Assembly: GCA_016873095.1 (NCBI GenBank)
Contig: VGYC01000036.1
Span: 1 to 47,104 of the forward strand
Origin: Planctomycetota bacterium
GTDB taxonomy: Bacteria > Planctomycetota > Planctomycetia > Gemmatales > Gemmataceae
Reading direction: 5' to 3'
DNA: 47,104 bases
Under the pieces are notes generated by a model. The model was not told the origin of the DNA and made no database searches. It saw only the letters and a list, made by a program, of their open reading frames with translations. The position numbers and the translations under genes were made by a program. Below, one piece after another: positions 14,191 through 22,486 of the stretch; position 1 is the stretch's first letter; the number at the start of each line of letters is the position of its first letter.

Positions 14191-17100
14191 ATGCCAAGCA
14201 AGAAGAAGAAGCCGACGACGCCCGCTCAGGTCACTCAGGTCACTCAGGTCACTCAGGTCACTCAGGGGGCGAGCAAGCCGATCCGCAAGCTGCTGGCGGC
14301 CAATCGTAGCGAGATTGCCATTCGCGTTTTTCGCACGGCTCATGAGCTGGAAGTACGCACGGTGGCGATCTACACGCACGAGGACCGGTTCGCGCTGCAC
14401 CGCTTCAAGGCGGACGAGGCCTATCGCATCGGTGTGCCCGGCGAGCCGCTACGGGCCTATCTCGACATCGACGCCATCGTGGCCCTGGCGGTCGAACATG
14501 ACGTGGATGCCATCCACCCCGGTTATGGTTTCCTGTCGGAGAACCCGAAGTTTGCGCGGGCGTGTCGATCGGCCGGCATCATCTTCATTGGCCCACGGCC
14601 GGAGGTTCTGGAAAGCCTGGGTGACAAGCTGGCGGCGCGAGCGCTTGCCAAGCGTGCCCAGGTGCCAGTGCTGTCCGGCGGCGATGAGCCGGTGCAGGAT
14701 CTGGGCGCGGCCCGCAAGCTGGCGGAGAAACTTGGCTTTCCCGTGATCGTCAAGGCGTCGATGGGCGGCGGCGGCCGGGGCATGCGCGTCGCCCGCGATG
14801 CCGCCCAGCTGGACGATGCCGTCGAGCAGGCACGCCGCGAAGCCGGCACTGCCTTCGGCATCCCCGATGTGTTCCTGGAGAAATTCATCGTGCGCGCCCG
14901 GCACATCGAAGTCCAGGTGCTGGGCGACCATCATGGCAACATTGTCCATCTCTACGAACGCGATTGCTCACTGCAACGGCGCCACCAGAAGGTTGTCGAA
15001 ATGGCGCCGGCGCCGAACCTGGATCCCGACGTGCGCCAACGCTTGCTCGACTCGGCTCTGGCGGTGGGGCGTGAAGCAGGACTCGACAACGCCGGCACGG
15101 TCGAGTTTCTGCTCGATGTCGATACCGGCAAGTTCTACTTCATCGAGGTCAACCCGCGCATCCAGGTCGAGCACACCGTCACCGAGGAGATCACCGGCTA
15201 CGATCTCATCAAGTGCCAGGTGCTGATCGCCCAGGGCAAGCCGCTGTCCGACCCGGAGATCGGCCTGGGTTCCCAGGACAACGTCCAGCCGCACGGCACG
15301 GCATTGCAATGCCGCGTGACGACGGAAGACCCGGCCAACAAGTTCATCCCCGACTATGGCCGGATGACGGCCTATCGCTCGGCCAGCGGCATGGGCATCC
15401 GCCTCGATGCCGGCACGGCGTTTTCCGGCGCGGTCATCACGCCGTTTTACGATTCGCTGCTGGTCAAGGTAACGGCGTTCGGGCTGCGTTTCGTCGATGC
15501 CGCCCGGCGCATGGAGCGCTGCTTGCAAGAGTTCCGAGTCCGCGGCGTCAAGACGAACATCCCCTTCCTCATCAATCTGGTGACCAACGAGGACTTCCTG
15601 GCCGGGCGGATGACGACGCGCTTCATCGACGAGACGCCGGCGCTGTTTGACTTTCCGCAGCGGCAAGACCGGGCCACGCGGCTGCTGACCTACATCGGCG
15701 AGGTGATCGTCAACGGCAACAAGGAGATTCCCAAGGCCGGGCCAGGGAATGTCTTTCGCGAGCCCATCGCGGTGCGCTCGTACAAGTCGGCCGGGCCCAT
15801 GCCGGCCGGAACGCGCGACCGCTTCCGCGAGCTGGGGGCTGAGAAATTCGCCGCCTGGCTGCGCAACGAGCAACGGCTCTACGTCACCGATACCACGATG
15901 CGCGACGCCCATCAGTCGCTGCTGGCCACGCGGATGCGCAGCTATGACATGCTGCGGATTGCGCCGCGCTATGCACGCGAGCACGCCGGGCTGTTCTCGC
16001 TGGAGATGTGGGGCGGGGCAACGTTCGACACGTCGCTGCGCTTTCTCAAGGAAGACCCCTGGAGCCGGCTGGCGGAGCTGCGCGAGCGCATCCCCAACAT
16101 CCTCTTCCAGATGTTGTTGCGGGCCAACAACGCGGTCGGCTACACGAACTATCCGGACAACGTGGTGCAGGCCTTCGTCAAGGAATCGGCCCGCGCCGGC
16201 ATCGACCTGTTCCGCATCTTCGATGCCCTCAACTGGCTGCCGAACATGCGGCTGGCCATCGAGGCGGCACGGGAGAGCGGCATGCTCTGCGAGCCGGCCA
16301 TCTGTTACACGGGCGATTTCCTCGATGCCCGCCGGCCCAAGTACAGTCTTAAGTACTACGTGGAGCTGGCCAAGGAACTGGAGAAGCTGGGAGCGAACAT
16401 CCTGGGCATCAAGGACATGGCCGGGCTGTGCAAGCCGCGCGCGGCGCGGGAGCTGGTACGCGCCCTGAGGCAGGAGATCGGCATCCCCATCCATTTCCAC
16501 ACGCACGACAGTTCCGGCGGACAGATGGCGTCGCTGATCGTTGCCGCCGAGGAGGGCGTGGATGTCGTCGATGCCGCCATGGGGCCGCTGTCCGGCATGA
16601 CCAGCCAGGCGAACCTCAACACCCTGGTCGAAATGATGCGCTTCACGGAGCGCGACACCGGGCTCGATTTCGACGCGCTGTTGACCACGGCCGAGTACTG
16701 GGAAAACGTGCGCCGCTATTACGCGGCCTTCGAGACGGGGCAACTCGCCTCCAGCGCCGAGGTCTATCGCCACGAGATGCCGGGCGGGCAGTACACGAAT
16801 CTGTACAAGCAGGCCGAGGCGCTGGGGCTGGCGCAGCGCTGGCCGGACGTTTGCCGCATGTACGCCGTCGTCAACGAGATGTTCGGCGACATTGTCAAGG
16901 TCACGCCCACATCGAAGGTCGTGGGCGACATGGCGCTGTTCATGGTCGCCAACGACCTGACGGCCAAGGACGTGCTCGAAGGCTCGCGCGAGCTGGCCTT
17001 CCCGGAGTCGGTGGTCGAGCTGCTTGAAGGCAAGCTCGGCCAGCCGGCGGGCGGATTCCCTGAGAAACTGGTGGCGCGCGTCCTCAAGGGACGCAAGGGC

Positions 17101-17718
17101 AAGACCGACCGGCCGGGCGCGACCCTGGCACCCGCCGATTTCGCGGCCGCGGCCAAGGAGCTGACCGGGAAGCAACAACGGCAGCCCAGCGAGCGCGACG
17201 TCCTGTCTTACCTGCTGTACGCACGCGTGACCGAGGACTATCTCGCCCACCAGGCGCTATACTCCGACACCAGCGTACTGCCCACGCCCGTGTTCTTCTA
17301 CGGCATGCAGCCTGGGGAAGAAATCAGCGTGGACATCGAGGAAGGCAAGACGCTGATCGTCAAGTTCCTCACGGTGGGCGACCCGCACGTTGATGGCCGG
17401 CGGCTGGTGTTCTTCGAGTTGAACGGGCAGGCACGCGAGGTCCTCGTCCTCGATCATTCGCTGACGAGCCAGGTGCACGCCCATCCCAAGGCCGACGCCG
17501 GCAATGCCAAGCACGTGGGCGCTCCCATGCCGGGACTGGTGGTCGCCGTCGGCGTCGTGTCCGGCGAGCAGGTCGCCAAGGGTCACAAGCTCGTCACGCT
17601 GGAAGCGATGAAGATGGAGACGACCGTCTACGCCGAGAAAGCCGGCAAGGTTGCCGAAGTGCTGGTGCGGCCCCGGACCCAGGTGGAAGCGGGCGATCTG
17701 CTGCTGCGCTTCGAGTAG
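14191..17718 (+). CDS. pyc: Pyruvate carboxylase
   Basis: A 1175-aa, full-length single-chain enzyme that makes oxaloacetate from pyruvate, bicarbonate and ATP. The biotin carboxylase part (about 30-480) includes KLLAANRSEIAIRVFR, the glycine-rich ATP loop GGGGRGMR (near 192) and EVNPRIQVEHTVTEE. The carboxyltransferase part (about 560-1040) includes TDTTMRDAHQSLLATR, the metal-binding FHTHDSSG and GLCKP. The C-terminal biotinyl domain has EAMKMET with biotinyl lysine K1141. The first residues carry an in-frame VTQ repeat from a 9-bp DNA repeat. birA at 33336 would biotinylate it. The start is ATG 14191; a later start inside the repeat is not available. Confidence 0.97.
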   Translation: MPSKKKKPTTPAQVTQVTQVTQVTQGASKPIRKLLAANRSEIAIRVFRTAHELEVRTVAIYTHEDRFALHRFKADEAYRIGVPGEPLRAYLDIDAIVALAVEHDVDAIHPGYGFLSENPKFARACRSAGIIFIGPRPEVLESLGDKLAARALAKRAQVPVLSGGDEPVQDLGAARKLAEKLGFPVIVKASMGGGGRGMRVARDAAQLDDAVEQARREAGTAFGIPDVFLEKFIVRARHIEVQVLGDHHGNIVHLYERDCSLQRRHQKVVEMAPAPNLDPDVRQRLLDSALAVGREAGLDNAGTVEFLLDVDTGKFYFIEVNPRIQVEHTVTEEITGYDLIKCQVLIAQGKPLSDPEIGLGSQDNVQPHGTALQCRVTTEDPANKFIPDYGRMTAYRSASGMGIRLDAGTAFSGAVITPFYDSLLVKVTAFGLRFVDAARRMERCLQEFRVRGVKTNIPFLINLVTNEDFLAGRMTTRFIDETPALFDFPQRQDRATRLLTYIGEVIVNGNKEIPKAGPGNVFREPIAVRSYKSAGPMPAGTRDRFRELGAEKFAAWLRNEQRLYVTDTTMRDAHQSLLATRMRSYDMLRIAPRYAREHAGLFSLEMWGGATFDTSLRFLKEDPWSRLAELRERIPNILFQMLLRANNAVGYTNYPDNVVQAFVKESARAGIDLFRIFDALNWLPNMRLAIEAARESGMLCEPAICYTGDFLDARRPKYSLKYYVELAKELEKLGANILGIKDMAGLCKPRAARELVRALRQEIGIPIHFHTHDSSGGQMASLIVAAEEGVDVVDAAMGPLSGMTSQANLNTLVEMMRFTERDTGLDFDALLTTAEYWENVRRYYAAFETGQLASSAEVYRHEMPGGQYTNLYKQAEALGLAQRWPDVCRMYAVVNEMFGDIVKVTPTSKVVGDMALFMVANDLTAKDVLEGSRELAFPESVVELLEGKLGQPAGGFPEKLVARVLKGRKGKTDRPGATLAPADFAAAAKELTGKQQRQPSERDVLSYLLYARVTEDYLAHQALYSDTSVLPTPVFFYGMQPGEEISVDIEEGKTLIVKFLTVGDPHVDGRRLVFFELNGQAREVLVLDHSLTSQVHAHPKADAGNAKHVGAPMPGLVVAVGVVSGEQVAKGHKLVTLEAMKMETTVYAEKAGKVAEVLVRPRTQVEAGDLLLRFE
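14225..14266. repeat. 9-bp tandem repeat in the pyc 5' end
   Basis: About 4.7 perfect copies of the 9-mer CTCAGGTCA cover 42 bp and encode repeated Val-Thr-Gln. Because the unit is a multiple of three, gain or loss of copies would keep the reading frame. Confidence 0.9.
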
Positions 17719-17725
17719 TCAAGGT

Positions 17726-17773
17726 GTTTAAATTTCGCGCTCGCGCGGCGACGCGCGAGCGCGAAACGTAAAC
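17726..17773. terminator. Bidirectional terminator hairpin between pyc and TIGR03067 gene
   Basis: TTTCGCGCTCGCGCG (17733-17747) pairs perfectly with 17752-17766 around the tetraloop GCGA, which fits the stable GNRA class. The stem extends through GTTTA/TAAAC (17726-17730/17769-17773). It lies between convergent genes. The outer sequence CGCGAAACGTAAAC recurs at 20690-20703, so it belongs to a terminator family. Confidence 0.8.
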
Positions 17774-17780
17774 AGCAGAA

Positions 17781-18194
17781 TCACTTCTTCTTGCGTTGCA
17801 TCACGACGAGCAAGAATTTCATGTCGCCCTGCGTCTCGGAAAACTCCTTGGGGCGTTCCTTCCTGCCGGGCTCGTTGGCACACCAGGTGAGCTTGTTCTT
17901 TTCAAGCTTGTAGATGCCGAGCGAGGTCATGCCTTCGTACTTCTTGCCTTCCTTCACCGACATGTCGATCGCGGGCGGGTCCTTGGATGGGTCGATCTTG
18001 AAAGTCCCCTTGTACGATTCATCGCCGATGACGGCCTTGAATTTGTCGCCGGTAAAAGTCAGCGAGCCTTCCTTCTCGCCGGCGGTGAAGATCCAGGTTC
18101 CCTGGATCGCTTTCTTGTCCTTGGCGGCATCGCCGGCCCAGACCAGCCCGACGGCGAGGAACATTGCCGTCACGATGGCGAGTCGAGTCTTCAT
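17781..18194 (-). CDS. TIGR03067 domain protein, secreted
   Basis: A 137-aa small exported protein of a planctomycete-enriched family. An N-terminal signal peptide (MKTRLAIVTAMFLAVGLVWAG) is followed by the typical domain beginning KKAIQGTW, with later strands GSLTFTGDKFKAVIG, GTFKIDPSKDPPAIDM and a C-terminal GIYKLEKNKLTWC and PKEF segment. Function is unknown; the fold is thought to be lipocalin-like. ATG 18194 has GGAGA upstream. A paralogue lies at 18819-19250 on the other strand. Confidence 0.88.
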   Translation of the reverse strand: MKTRLAIVTAMFLAVGLVWAGDAAKDKKAIQGTWIFTAGEKEGSLTFTGDKFKAVIGDESYKGTFKIDPSKDPPAIDMSVKEGKKYEGMTSLGIYKLEKNKLTWCANEPGRKERPKEFSETQGDMKFLLVVMQRKKK

Positions 18195-18293
18195 GCAAGC
18201 GTCTCCGTGTTGAAGATTGTTTACCCTGCTTGCAATGTAGTGGTTCGAGGAGCGTCGGAAAGATGCTTGACGGACGGGGTGCCGATATGGAAG

Positions 18294-18554
18294 ATGGAAT
18301 TCATGAAGCGAACGAGTAGCATTGCGGAGACTCTAGCCGAGCGCCGCATGAGCTTGGTCGATCTGGAAGACGCGACCGGCCTGGACCGCAAGGTGGTGGA
18401 GGCGATCGTGCATGGCCGGTACACGCCCAGCCCGGAGCAGCGGCGTCGCGTGGCTGCCGCCCTCGGGGTCGATCCGCAGCACCTTGCCTGGGGCCACGCC
18501 AGCGAGGTGCAGCATATCCATGGCCACGGGCCGCAGTTCGGCAGGAGCCCCTGA
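18294..18554 (+). CDS. Small HTH protein with GHGP tail, first of a pair
   Basis: An 86-aa (or 83-aa, if ATG 18303 is used) protein. Residues near LVDLEDATGLDRKVVEAIVHGRYTPSPEQRRRVAAALGV form an XRE-like helix-turn-helix, followed by HLAWGH and the tail QHIHGHGPQFGRSP. The next gene encodes a paralogue with the same layout. The stop overlaps that gene's start as TGATG. It could be a transcription regulator; the His-rich GHGP tail is unexplained. A start further upstream would run into the opposite-strand TIGR03067 gene and is rejected. Confidence 0.72.
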   Translation: MEFMKRTSSIAETLAERRMSLVDLEDATGLDRKVVEAIVHGRYTPSPEQRRRVAAALGVDPQHLAWGHASEVQHIHGHGPQFGRSP

Positions 18555-18790
18555 TGGAAACGGTCAAAGCAGTCGATGTGCTGTGCGTCGAAGCCCAGCT
18601 CGATGTCAAGCAACTCGCGGAGAAGGCCGGCCTCGACGAGCAGCGCGTGCTGGCCATCGTGCTGGGCCGCTGGACGCCGAGCCCGGCGGAGCGCGACAAG
18701 ATCGCCGCCGTCTTCGGATTGACTCGGGAGCAAATCGCCTGGGGACACAAGACGCCCATTCAGCACATCTATGGACACGGACCGGCGTGA
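18554..18790 (+). CDS. Small HTH protein with GHGP tail, second of a pair
   Basis: A 78-aa paralogue of the preceding protein, beginning METVKAVDVLCVEAQLDV. Its HTH region reads LAEKAGLDEQRVLAIVLGRWTPSPAERDKIAAVFGL and it ends QIAWGHKTPIQHIYGHGPA. ATG 18554 shares its A with the previous stop (TGATG), so the two are translationally coupled. They probably arose by tandem duplication and could form a heterodimer. A TIGR03067 gene follows after 28 bp and may belong to the same transcript. Confidence 0.75.
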   Translation: METVKAVDVLCVEAQLDVKQLAEKAGLDEQRVLAIVLGRWTPSPAERDKIAAVFGLTREQIAWGHKTPIQHIYGHGPA

Positions 18791-18818
18791 CGCTTGGTCC
18801 CATTCTGGGAGGTCGATC

Positions 18819-19250
18819 GTGAAGATGACAGCAAGCCTGGCGGCGCTTCTTGCCCTCGTGGTGGTCGTGAAGCTGGACGCCGGCGGCGACAAGGACTTCA
18901 AGGCGCTGCAAGGAACGTGGTTGCTGGTGAGCGCCGAGCAGAACGGCAAGGAAATGCCCGCGGACATGCTCAAGACCGCCAAGCTCATCATCAAGGGCAA
19001 CAAGCATTTTGTGAGCATCGGCGGCGAGAAGTGCGACGGCACGCACACGCTGGATGCGACCACCAAGCCGAAGTCCATCGATTCCATCGATGGGGACAGA
19101 AAGATGCTCGGCATCTACGAGCTGACGAAGGGGACATTCAAGGTCTGCTTTGCCGAGCCCGGCAAGGACCGTCCCAAGGAGTTTACCGGCAAGGAAGGCA
19201 GCGGCTGCTTCGTGCACGTGTGGAAGCGCGCCAAGAGCACGAAAAAGTGA
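18819..19250 (+). CDS. TIGR03067 domain protein, secreted
   Basis: A 143-aa protein. GTG 18819 is preferred because GGAGG (18808-18812) is 6 nt upstream; the frame's longer start lies inside the HTH gene. A signal peptide (MTASLAALLALVVVVKLDAGG) precedes the domain: DFKALQGTWLLVSAEQNGKEM, KLIIKGNKHFVSIGG, ATTKPKSIDSIDG, MLGIYELTKGTFKVCFAEPGKDRPKEF and the C-terminal CFVHVWKR. This planctomycete family has no known activity. It probably forms an operon with the two HTH genes upstream. Confidence 0.9.
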   Translation: MKMTASLAALLALVVVVKLDAGGDKDFKALQGTWLLVSAEQNGKEMPADMLKTAKLIIKGNKHFVSIGGEKCDGTHTLDATTKPKSIDSIDGDRKMLGIYELTKGTFKVCFAEPGKDRPKEFTGKEGSGCFVHVWKRAKSTKK

Positions 19251-19259
19251 CGTGCCGCC

Positions 19260-19577
19260 TCACATCACCCGATCTTCTGCCCAGGGGCGCCGCTTGCCGG
19301 TGTCGAACTCCTTGTACTCCTGATCGGTGGCGTCGTGGATGGTTTGCGGGTTGAAGGCCGTGTTGAGATTCCGCAGTATCGGCACGATGTCGTCGTCCTG
19401 GTAGCCGATGCCCTTGATCTCGAAGCAATCCTTGTTGACGTCGATGATTCGCATGCGGTCCGGCCAGATACGGACCTTGCGCAAGGTCCGCAGTTCGGAC
19501 CGCGTGCGCTTGAGAAACTCCAGGGCCTGATCGACTTCGCCGGCCTTGAATTCATGAGTGGCAAGTGGCTCGGTCAT
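19260..19577 (-). CDS. Hypothetical protein
   Basis: A 105-aa acidic-basic protein without a signal peptide or membrane segment. ATG 19577 is preceded by a GGGGG stretch. The middle, RTLRKVRIWPDRMRIIDVNKDCFEIKGIGYQDDDIVPILRNL, looks like a compact alpha-beta domain. I do not recognise the family. It is convergent with the TIGR03067 gene, separated by 9 bp. Confidence 0.65.
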   Translation of the reverse strand: MTEPLATHEFKAGEVDQALEFLKRTRSELRTLRKVRIWPDRMRIIDVNKDCFEIKGIGYQDDDIVPILRNLNTAFNPQTIHDATDQEYKEFDTGKRRPWAEDRVM

Positions 19578-19676
19578 ACAACCCCCGACTGACGGCTTCT
19601 CGACTGACGGCGTCTCGACCGTATGCGGGTTCGCGAGCGAACCGGCATGCAGTTGGCTTCGCGCTTGCGCGCGTGT

Positions 19677-20561
19677 TCATGGTCCAAGTCCCGGCAAGCG
19701 TCGCACGGGAGGTTTCTTCGGATTGGCGTCGTAGAGCGGCAGGGCCGGCTTGATCCATTCCTGCTCGAGATCACGAATGCGGGTTTCATGGCTCGGGTGG
19801 GTGGACATGAACTCGGGTGGGCTCTTGCCGCCACTGATCTTGGCCATCCGCTCCCAAAAGCGTATGGATTCACGCGGATCGTAACCGGCGGCAGCCATGA
19901 GCAAGACGCCCATGCGATCCGCCTCCGATTCATGCTTGCGGCTGTAACTGAGGATGCCGAACGTGGCGCCGGCGTTCAGCACCTGCATGATCTGCATGCG
20001 CTGCTGGACATCGAGTTCGCCTAGTGAGGCGCCGGCCGCCGCCACGCCGATCTGTGCGATCTTCTGGTGCATCATGCGTTCCGCGCCATGATGCGCCAGC
20101 GCATGGCTGATCTCGTGTCCCATGACCACGGCCAGGCCCTCGTTCGTCTGGGCAACGGGAACGATGCCGGTGTAGACCACCATCTTGCCGCCCGGCAGAC
20201 AGAAGGCGTTGACCTCCTTGCTGCGCAGCACGCGCACTTCCCAGGCCATCTCCTGCGGTTTCTGCTCGGTGAGTCGGAGAAACTCCGGGTTCAGCGTCGC
20301 GTCGGCAAGGCGTTTCGTGATCGACTTGACCGCCTCGTCCAGCGGACCATGCACGACCTGGCCTTCACCAAGGACCTCCTGAAAAGCCTGGGCCCCAAGA
20401 GCCGCTTCCTGCTGGGGATTGAGAGCCACGTGCTGCCGCCGACCGAACGGCCCATCCTGGCAGCTTTGCACCATCAGGAAGCCAATCGCCACCAGCGCGA
20501 TCAGAATCGGCGCGAGGCGCAGCATGCCTCGTCCGGAAGGAGCATCGGGTGCGGTCGCCAC
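19677..20561 (-). CDS. M48-family zinc metalloprotease
   Basis: A 294-aa envelope protease of the BepA/LoiP kind. GTG 20561 has GGAG 8 nt upstream. A hydrophobic segment (16-33) ends in SCQ, which could be a lipidation site. The zinc motif is HEISH (H149, E150, H153) with the third ligand in ESEADRMG (E213). The C-terminal FMSTHPSHETRIRDLE is typical of M48 proteins. It would degrade or refold outer-envelope proteins. It lies downstream of the por genes but a strong hairpin separates them, so it is probably a separate transcript. Confidence 0.9.
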   Translation of the reverse strand: MATAPDAPSGRGMLRLAPILIALVAIGFLMVQSCQDGPFGRRQHVALNPQQEAALGAQAFQEVLGEGQVVHGPLDEAVKSITKRLADATLNPEFLRLTEQKPQEMAWEVRVLRSKEVNAFCLPGGKMVVYTGIVPVAQTNEGLAVVMGHEISHALAHHGAERMMHQKIAQIGVAAAGASLGELDVQQRMQIMQVLNAGATFGILSYSRKHESEADRMGVLLMAAAGYDPRESIRFWERMAKISGGKSPPEFMSTHPSHETRIRDLEQEWIKPALPLYDANPKKPPVRRLPGLGP

Positions 20562-20636
20562 TGGTGGAACTCCGTGGGTGACAGGACATGCCCACGGTTT
20601 ATGCTAGTCGGCGAATGGGAGCCGACAATGAGGTTC

Positions 20637-20699
20637 ACGTTTCGCGCTCGCAGACGCAGGGCTTCAGTACTTCAACACAAACCTGCGAACGCGAAACGT
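20637..20699. terminator. Hairpin terminator after the por genes
   Basis: A 17-nt left arm (20637-20653) pairs with 20683-20699 with one mismatch. Its right flank CGCGAAACGTAAAC is shared with the terminator at 17726-17773. It sits between the por beta stop and the M48 gene start on the same strand. Confidence 0.7.
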
Positions 20700-20709
20700 A
20701 AACAAGCCA

Positions 20710-22365
20710 CTAGCGCAGGCCGGCAAGCTCTTGCAGCACGTGCCAGTTCTCGAGCCGCTCTTGCTTGGCCCAGAGCAGCGTCTCGGACGGGTTGCCGTCC
20801 TTGTCGAAGTGCTTGGCGAAGCGGCCCTCGCTGCGGGCGAAGTCGATGAAGCTCACTTCCTCGTTCGTCTTCGGGTTCTTGTACCAGTCTTCCTTCACCG
20901 CGGGGTTGCCCTGCAGCGACATGCGCTCGCGGATGGTCTTGCCCTTGCGCGGATCGAAGATGAGCAGCGGGAAGGCGCGAGTATCGACGGCGAGGCGGGC
21001 CTGCTCGCCGGCCATGTTGTCGGCCACGCCGTGCTCCGGCTGGCAGGTGGTGTAGCAGCTAATGATGGCCGGGCCGTCGAACTCGAGAGCGCCCAGCACC
21101 GCCTTGTAAAAGTGGTTGATGTGGGCGCACGTGGTTTGCGCCACGTAGGTGCGCGGGTGCATGATGGCGATCTGGGCGATCTCCTTGCGGCGTTCCTGCT
21201 TGCCGCCGAAGGTCTTGCCGTGCACGCTCATCTTGGTGTTCTGCCCGGTGAAGGTGCTCGTCGAGGCTTGCCCGCCGGTGTTGGAGTAGACCTGGGTATC
21301 GAGGACGAAGACCTTGATGTTCATGCCGGAGGCGAACATGCGCGACAGGGCCTGGAAGCCGATGTCGAACATGGCGCCGTCACCGCCGATGCACCAGATC
21401 GGCTTGCCCTGCCAGCCCAGCTGGTCCCAGCGCATGCGCACGCCGATGGCGTCGGCCGGGGCGTTCTCGAACAGCGAGTTCGTCCACGGGACCAGGTACG
21501 GGTTGTACGGGTAGGTGGAGGTGTACACGGTGTTGCATCCGGTGGCGGCGACGAGGGCCCACTGGTCGCCGAACTTCGAGCCGGTTGCGGAGCACAGCAT
21601 GCGCAGGGCGGTTCCCTCACCGCAGCCGGCGCACGAGCCGGCGCCGCCCACGTACAGGTGCGTCTCCTCCTTGAGCATCATGTCGATGAGCAGGTTGTCG
21701 TTGATGTACTTGGCGTTGGACGGGCCGATGTTCTTGAAGTAGCGATGCGCCTTGCGGGCGTCGTGCATGACCTCGTCGGTCTTGGGGATCATCTTGAGGG
21801 CGTCGTCGTCGCAGACGGTGACGCACTCGGCACAGCCCTTGCACTTCGACGGATCGATGATGATCTGGAACATGCCGCCCTCGCCGAGCTTCTTCTTGCC
21901 GGCGTCGTAGTACTTCTTGGTCTTTGACCAGAGCTTGCCGTACATCTCGCGATCGGCCTCGGGGATGAGCTTCATCTTCTCGGCCAGCTCGGTCTCGGAC
22001 AGGACCTTGCCGAGGATGGCGGTGTCCGGGCATTCCGTCACGCAGTCCATGCAGCCGGTGCAGTTCTCGGTGATGTACTCCGGAATCTCGGGGGCGATGT
22101 TGCTGAAGTCGCGCAGCGTCGCTGTGCCGGCCGGGATGAGCGAGCGGGCCACCGTGAGGTCGGCCGGCAGGTCGCGCTCGCCCCAGCCTTCCTCGTAGCC
22201 GCGAATGATGCGCTCGTTGAAGTCGTGCACGTCCAGCACGGGCAGGCTGACGGGCTTGTAGCCCTGGTCCACCAGCGTGCCGTAGGAGTTGTTATTGAAC
22301 GGGTCCTTGTCGCTGGCCTCGTTCATGGACGGGTTCTTCGTGCTCTGTCCGTTGGTTGCTATCAT
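20710..22365 (-). CDS. Pyruvate:ferredoxin oxidoreductase, ferredoxin-beta subunit
   Basis: A 551-aa subunit of a CoA-dependent 2-oxoacid oxidoreductase. It joins a ferredoxin (delta) part to the thiamine-diphosphate beta part. Two 4Fe-4S sites are visible near 100-200: CTGCMDCVTECP and CKGCAECVTVCD. The beta part has CAGCGEG, a further Cys around GCNTVY, and the TPP-binding GGDGAMFDIG (near 325) with VYSNTGGQ. Together with the alpha-gamma protein it corresponds to a NifJ chain cut in two. ATG 22365 has GGAG upstream. The pairing suggests pyruvate as substrate, but another 2-oxoacid is possible. Confidence 0.9.
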   Translation of the reverse strand: MIATNGQSTKNPSMNEASDKDPFNNNSYGTLVDQGYKPVSLPVLDVHDFNERIIRGYEEGWGERDLPADLTVARSLIPAGTATLRDFSNIAPEIPEYITENCTGCMDCVTECPDTAILGKVLSETELAEKMKLIPEADREMYGKLWSKTKKYYDAGKKKLGEGGMFQIIIDPSKCKGCAECVTVCDDDALKMIPKTDEVMHDARKAHRYFKNIGPSNAKYINDNLLIDMMLKEETHLYVGGAGSCAGCGEGTALRMLCSATGSKFGDQWALVAATGCNTVYTSTYPYNPYLVPWTNSLFENAPADAIGVRMRWDQLGWQGKPIWCIGGDGAMFDIGFQALSRMFASGMNIKVFVLDTQVYSNTGGQASTSTFTGQNTKMSVHGKTFGGKQERRKEIAQIAIMHPRTYVAQTTCAHINHFYKAVLGALEFDGPAIISCYTTCQPEHGVADNMAGEQARLAVDTRAFPLLIFDPRKGKTIRERMSLQGNPAVKEDWYKNPKTNEEVSFIDFARSEGRFAKHFDKDGNPSETLLWAKQERLENWHVLQELAGLR

Positions 22366-22413
22366 GAATTCTCCAAACGTAGATCTCAGGAAAGCGGCCT
22401 GCCAGGCCGAAGA

Positions 22414-22452
22414 GCGTTAGCGACGGATTATCAACTCTGCCGTCGCTAGCGC
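22414..22452. repeat. Hairpin between the two por genes (dispersed-repeat type)
   Basis: GCGTTAGCGACGG (22414-22426) pairs with CCGTCGCTAGCGC (22440-22452) with a single G-T wobble. The GCGTTAGCGACGG core is a sequence I recall as repeated in planctomycete genomes. Its place in the 121-bp gap may lower the beta-subunit transcript level or protect the upstream mRNA. Confidence 0.6.
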
Positions 22453-22486
22453 GTCCGGCTCGGCCAGTGTTGCGGACATTCGGCGA

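Noticed and set aside
14225-14266. CRISPR-like tandem repeat
   Set aside because: Units are 9 bp, contiguous and without spacers, and lie inside a coding frame.
14968-17250. Long minus-strand frame of 760 codons
   Set aside because: It is antisense to pyruvate carboxylase, whose domains are unmistakable. Long antisense frames are expected in GC-rich codon usage.
18294-18790. Toxin-antitoxin pair
   Set aside because: Both proteins are paralogues with the same HTH domain; neither looks like a toxin.
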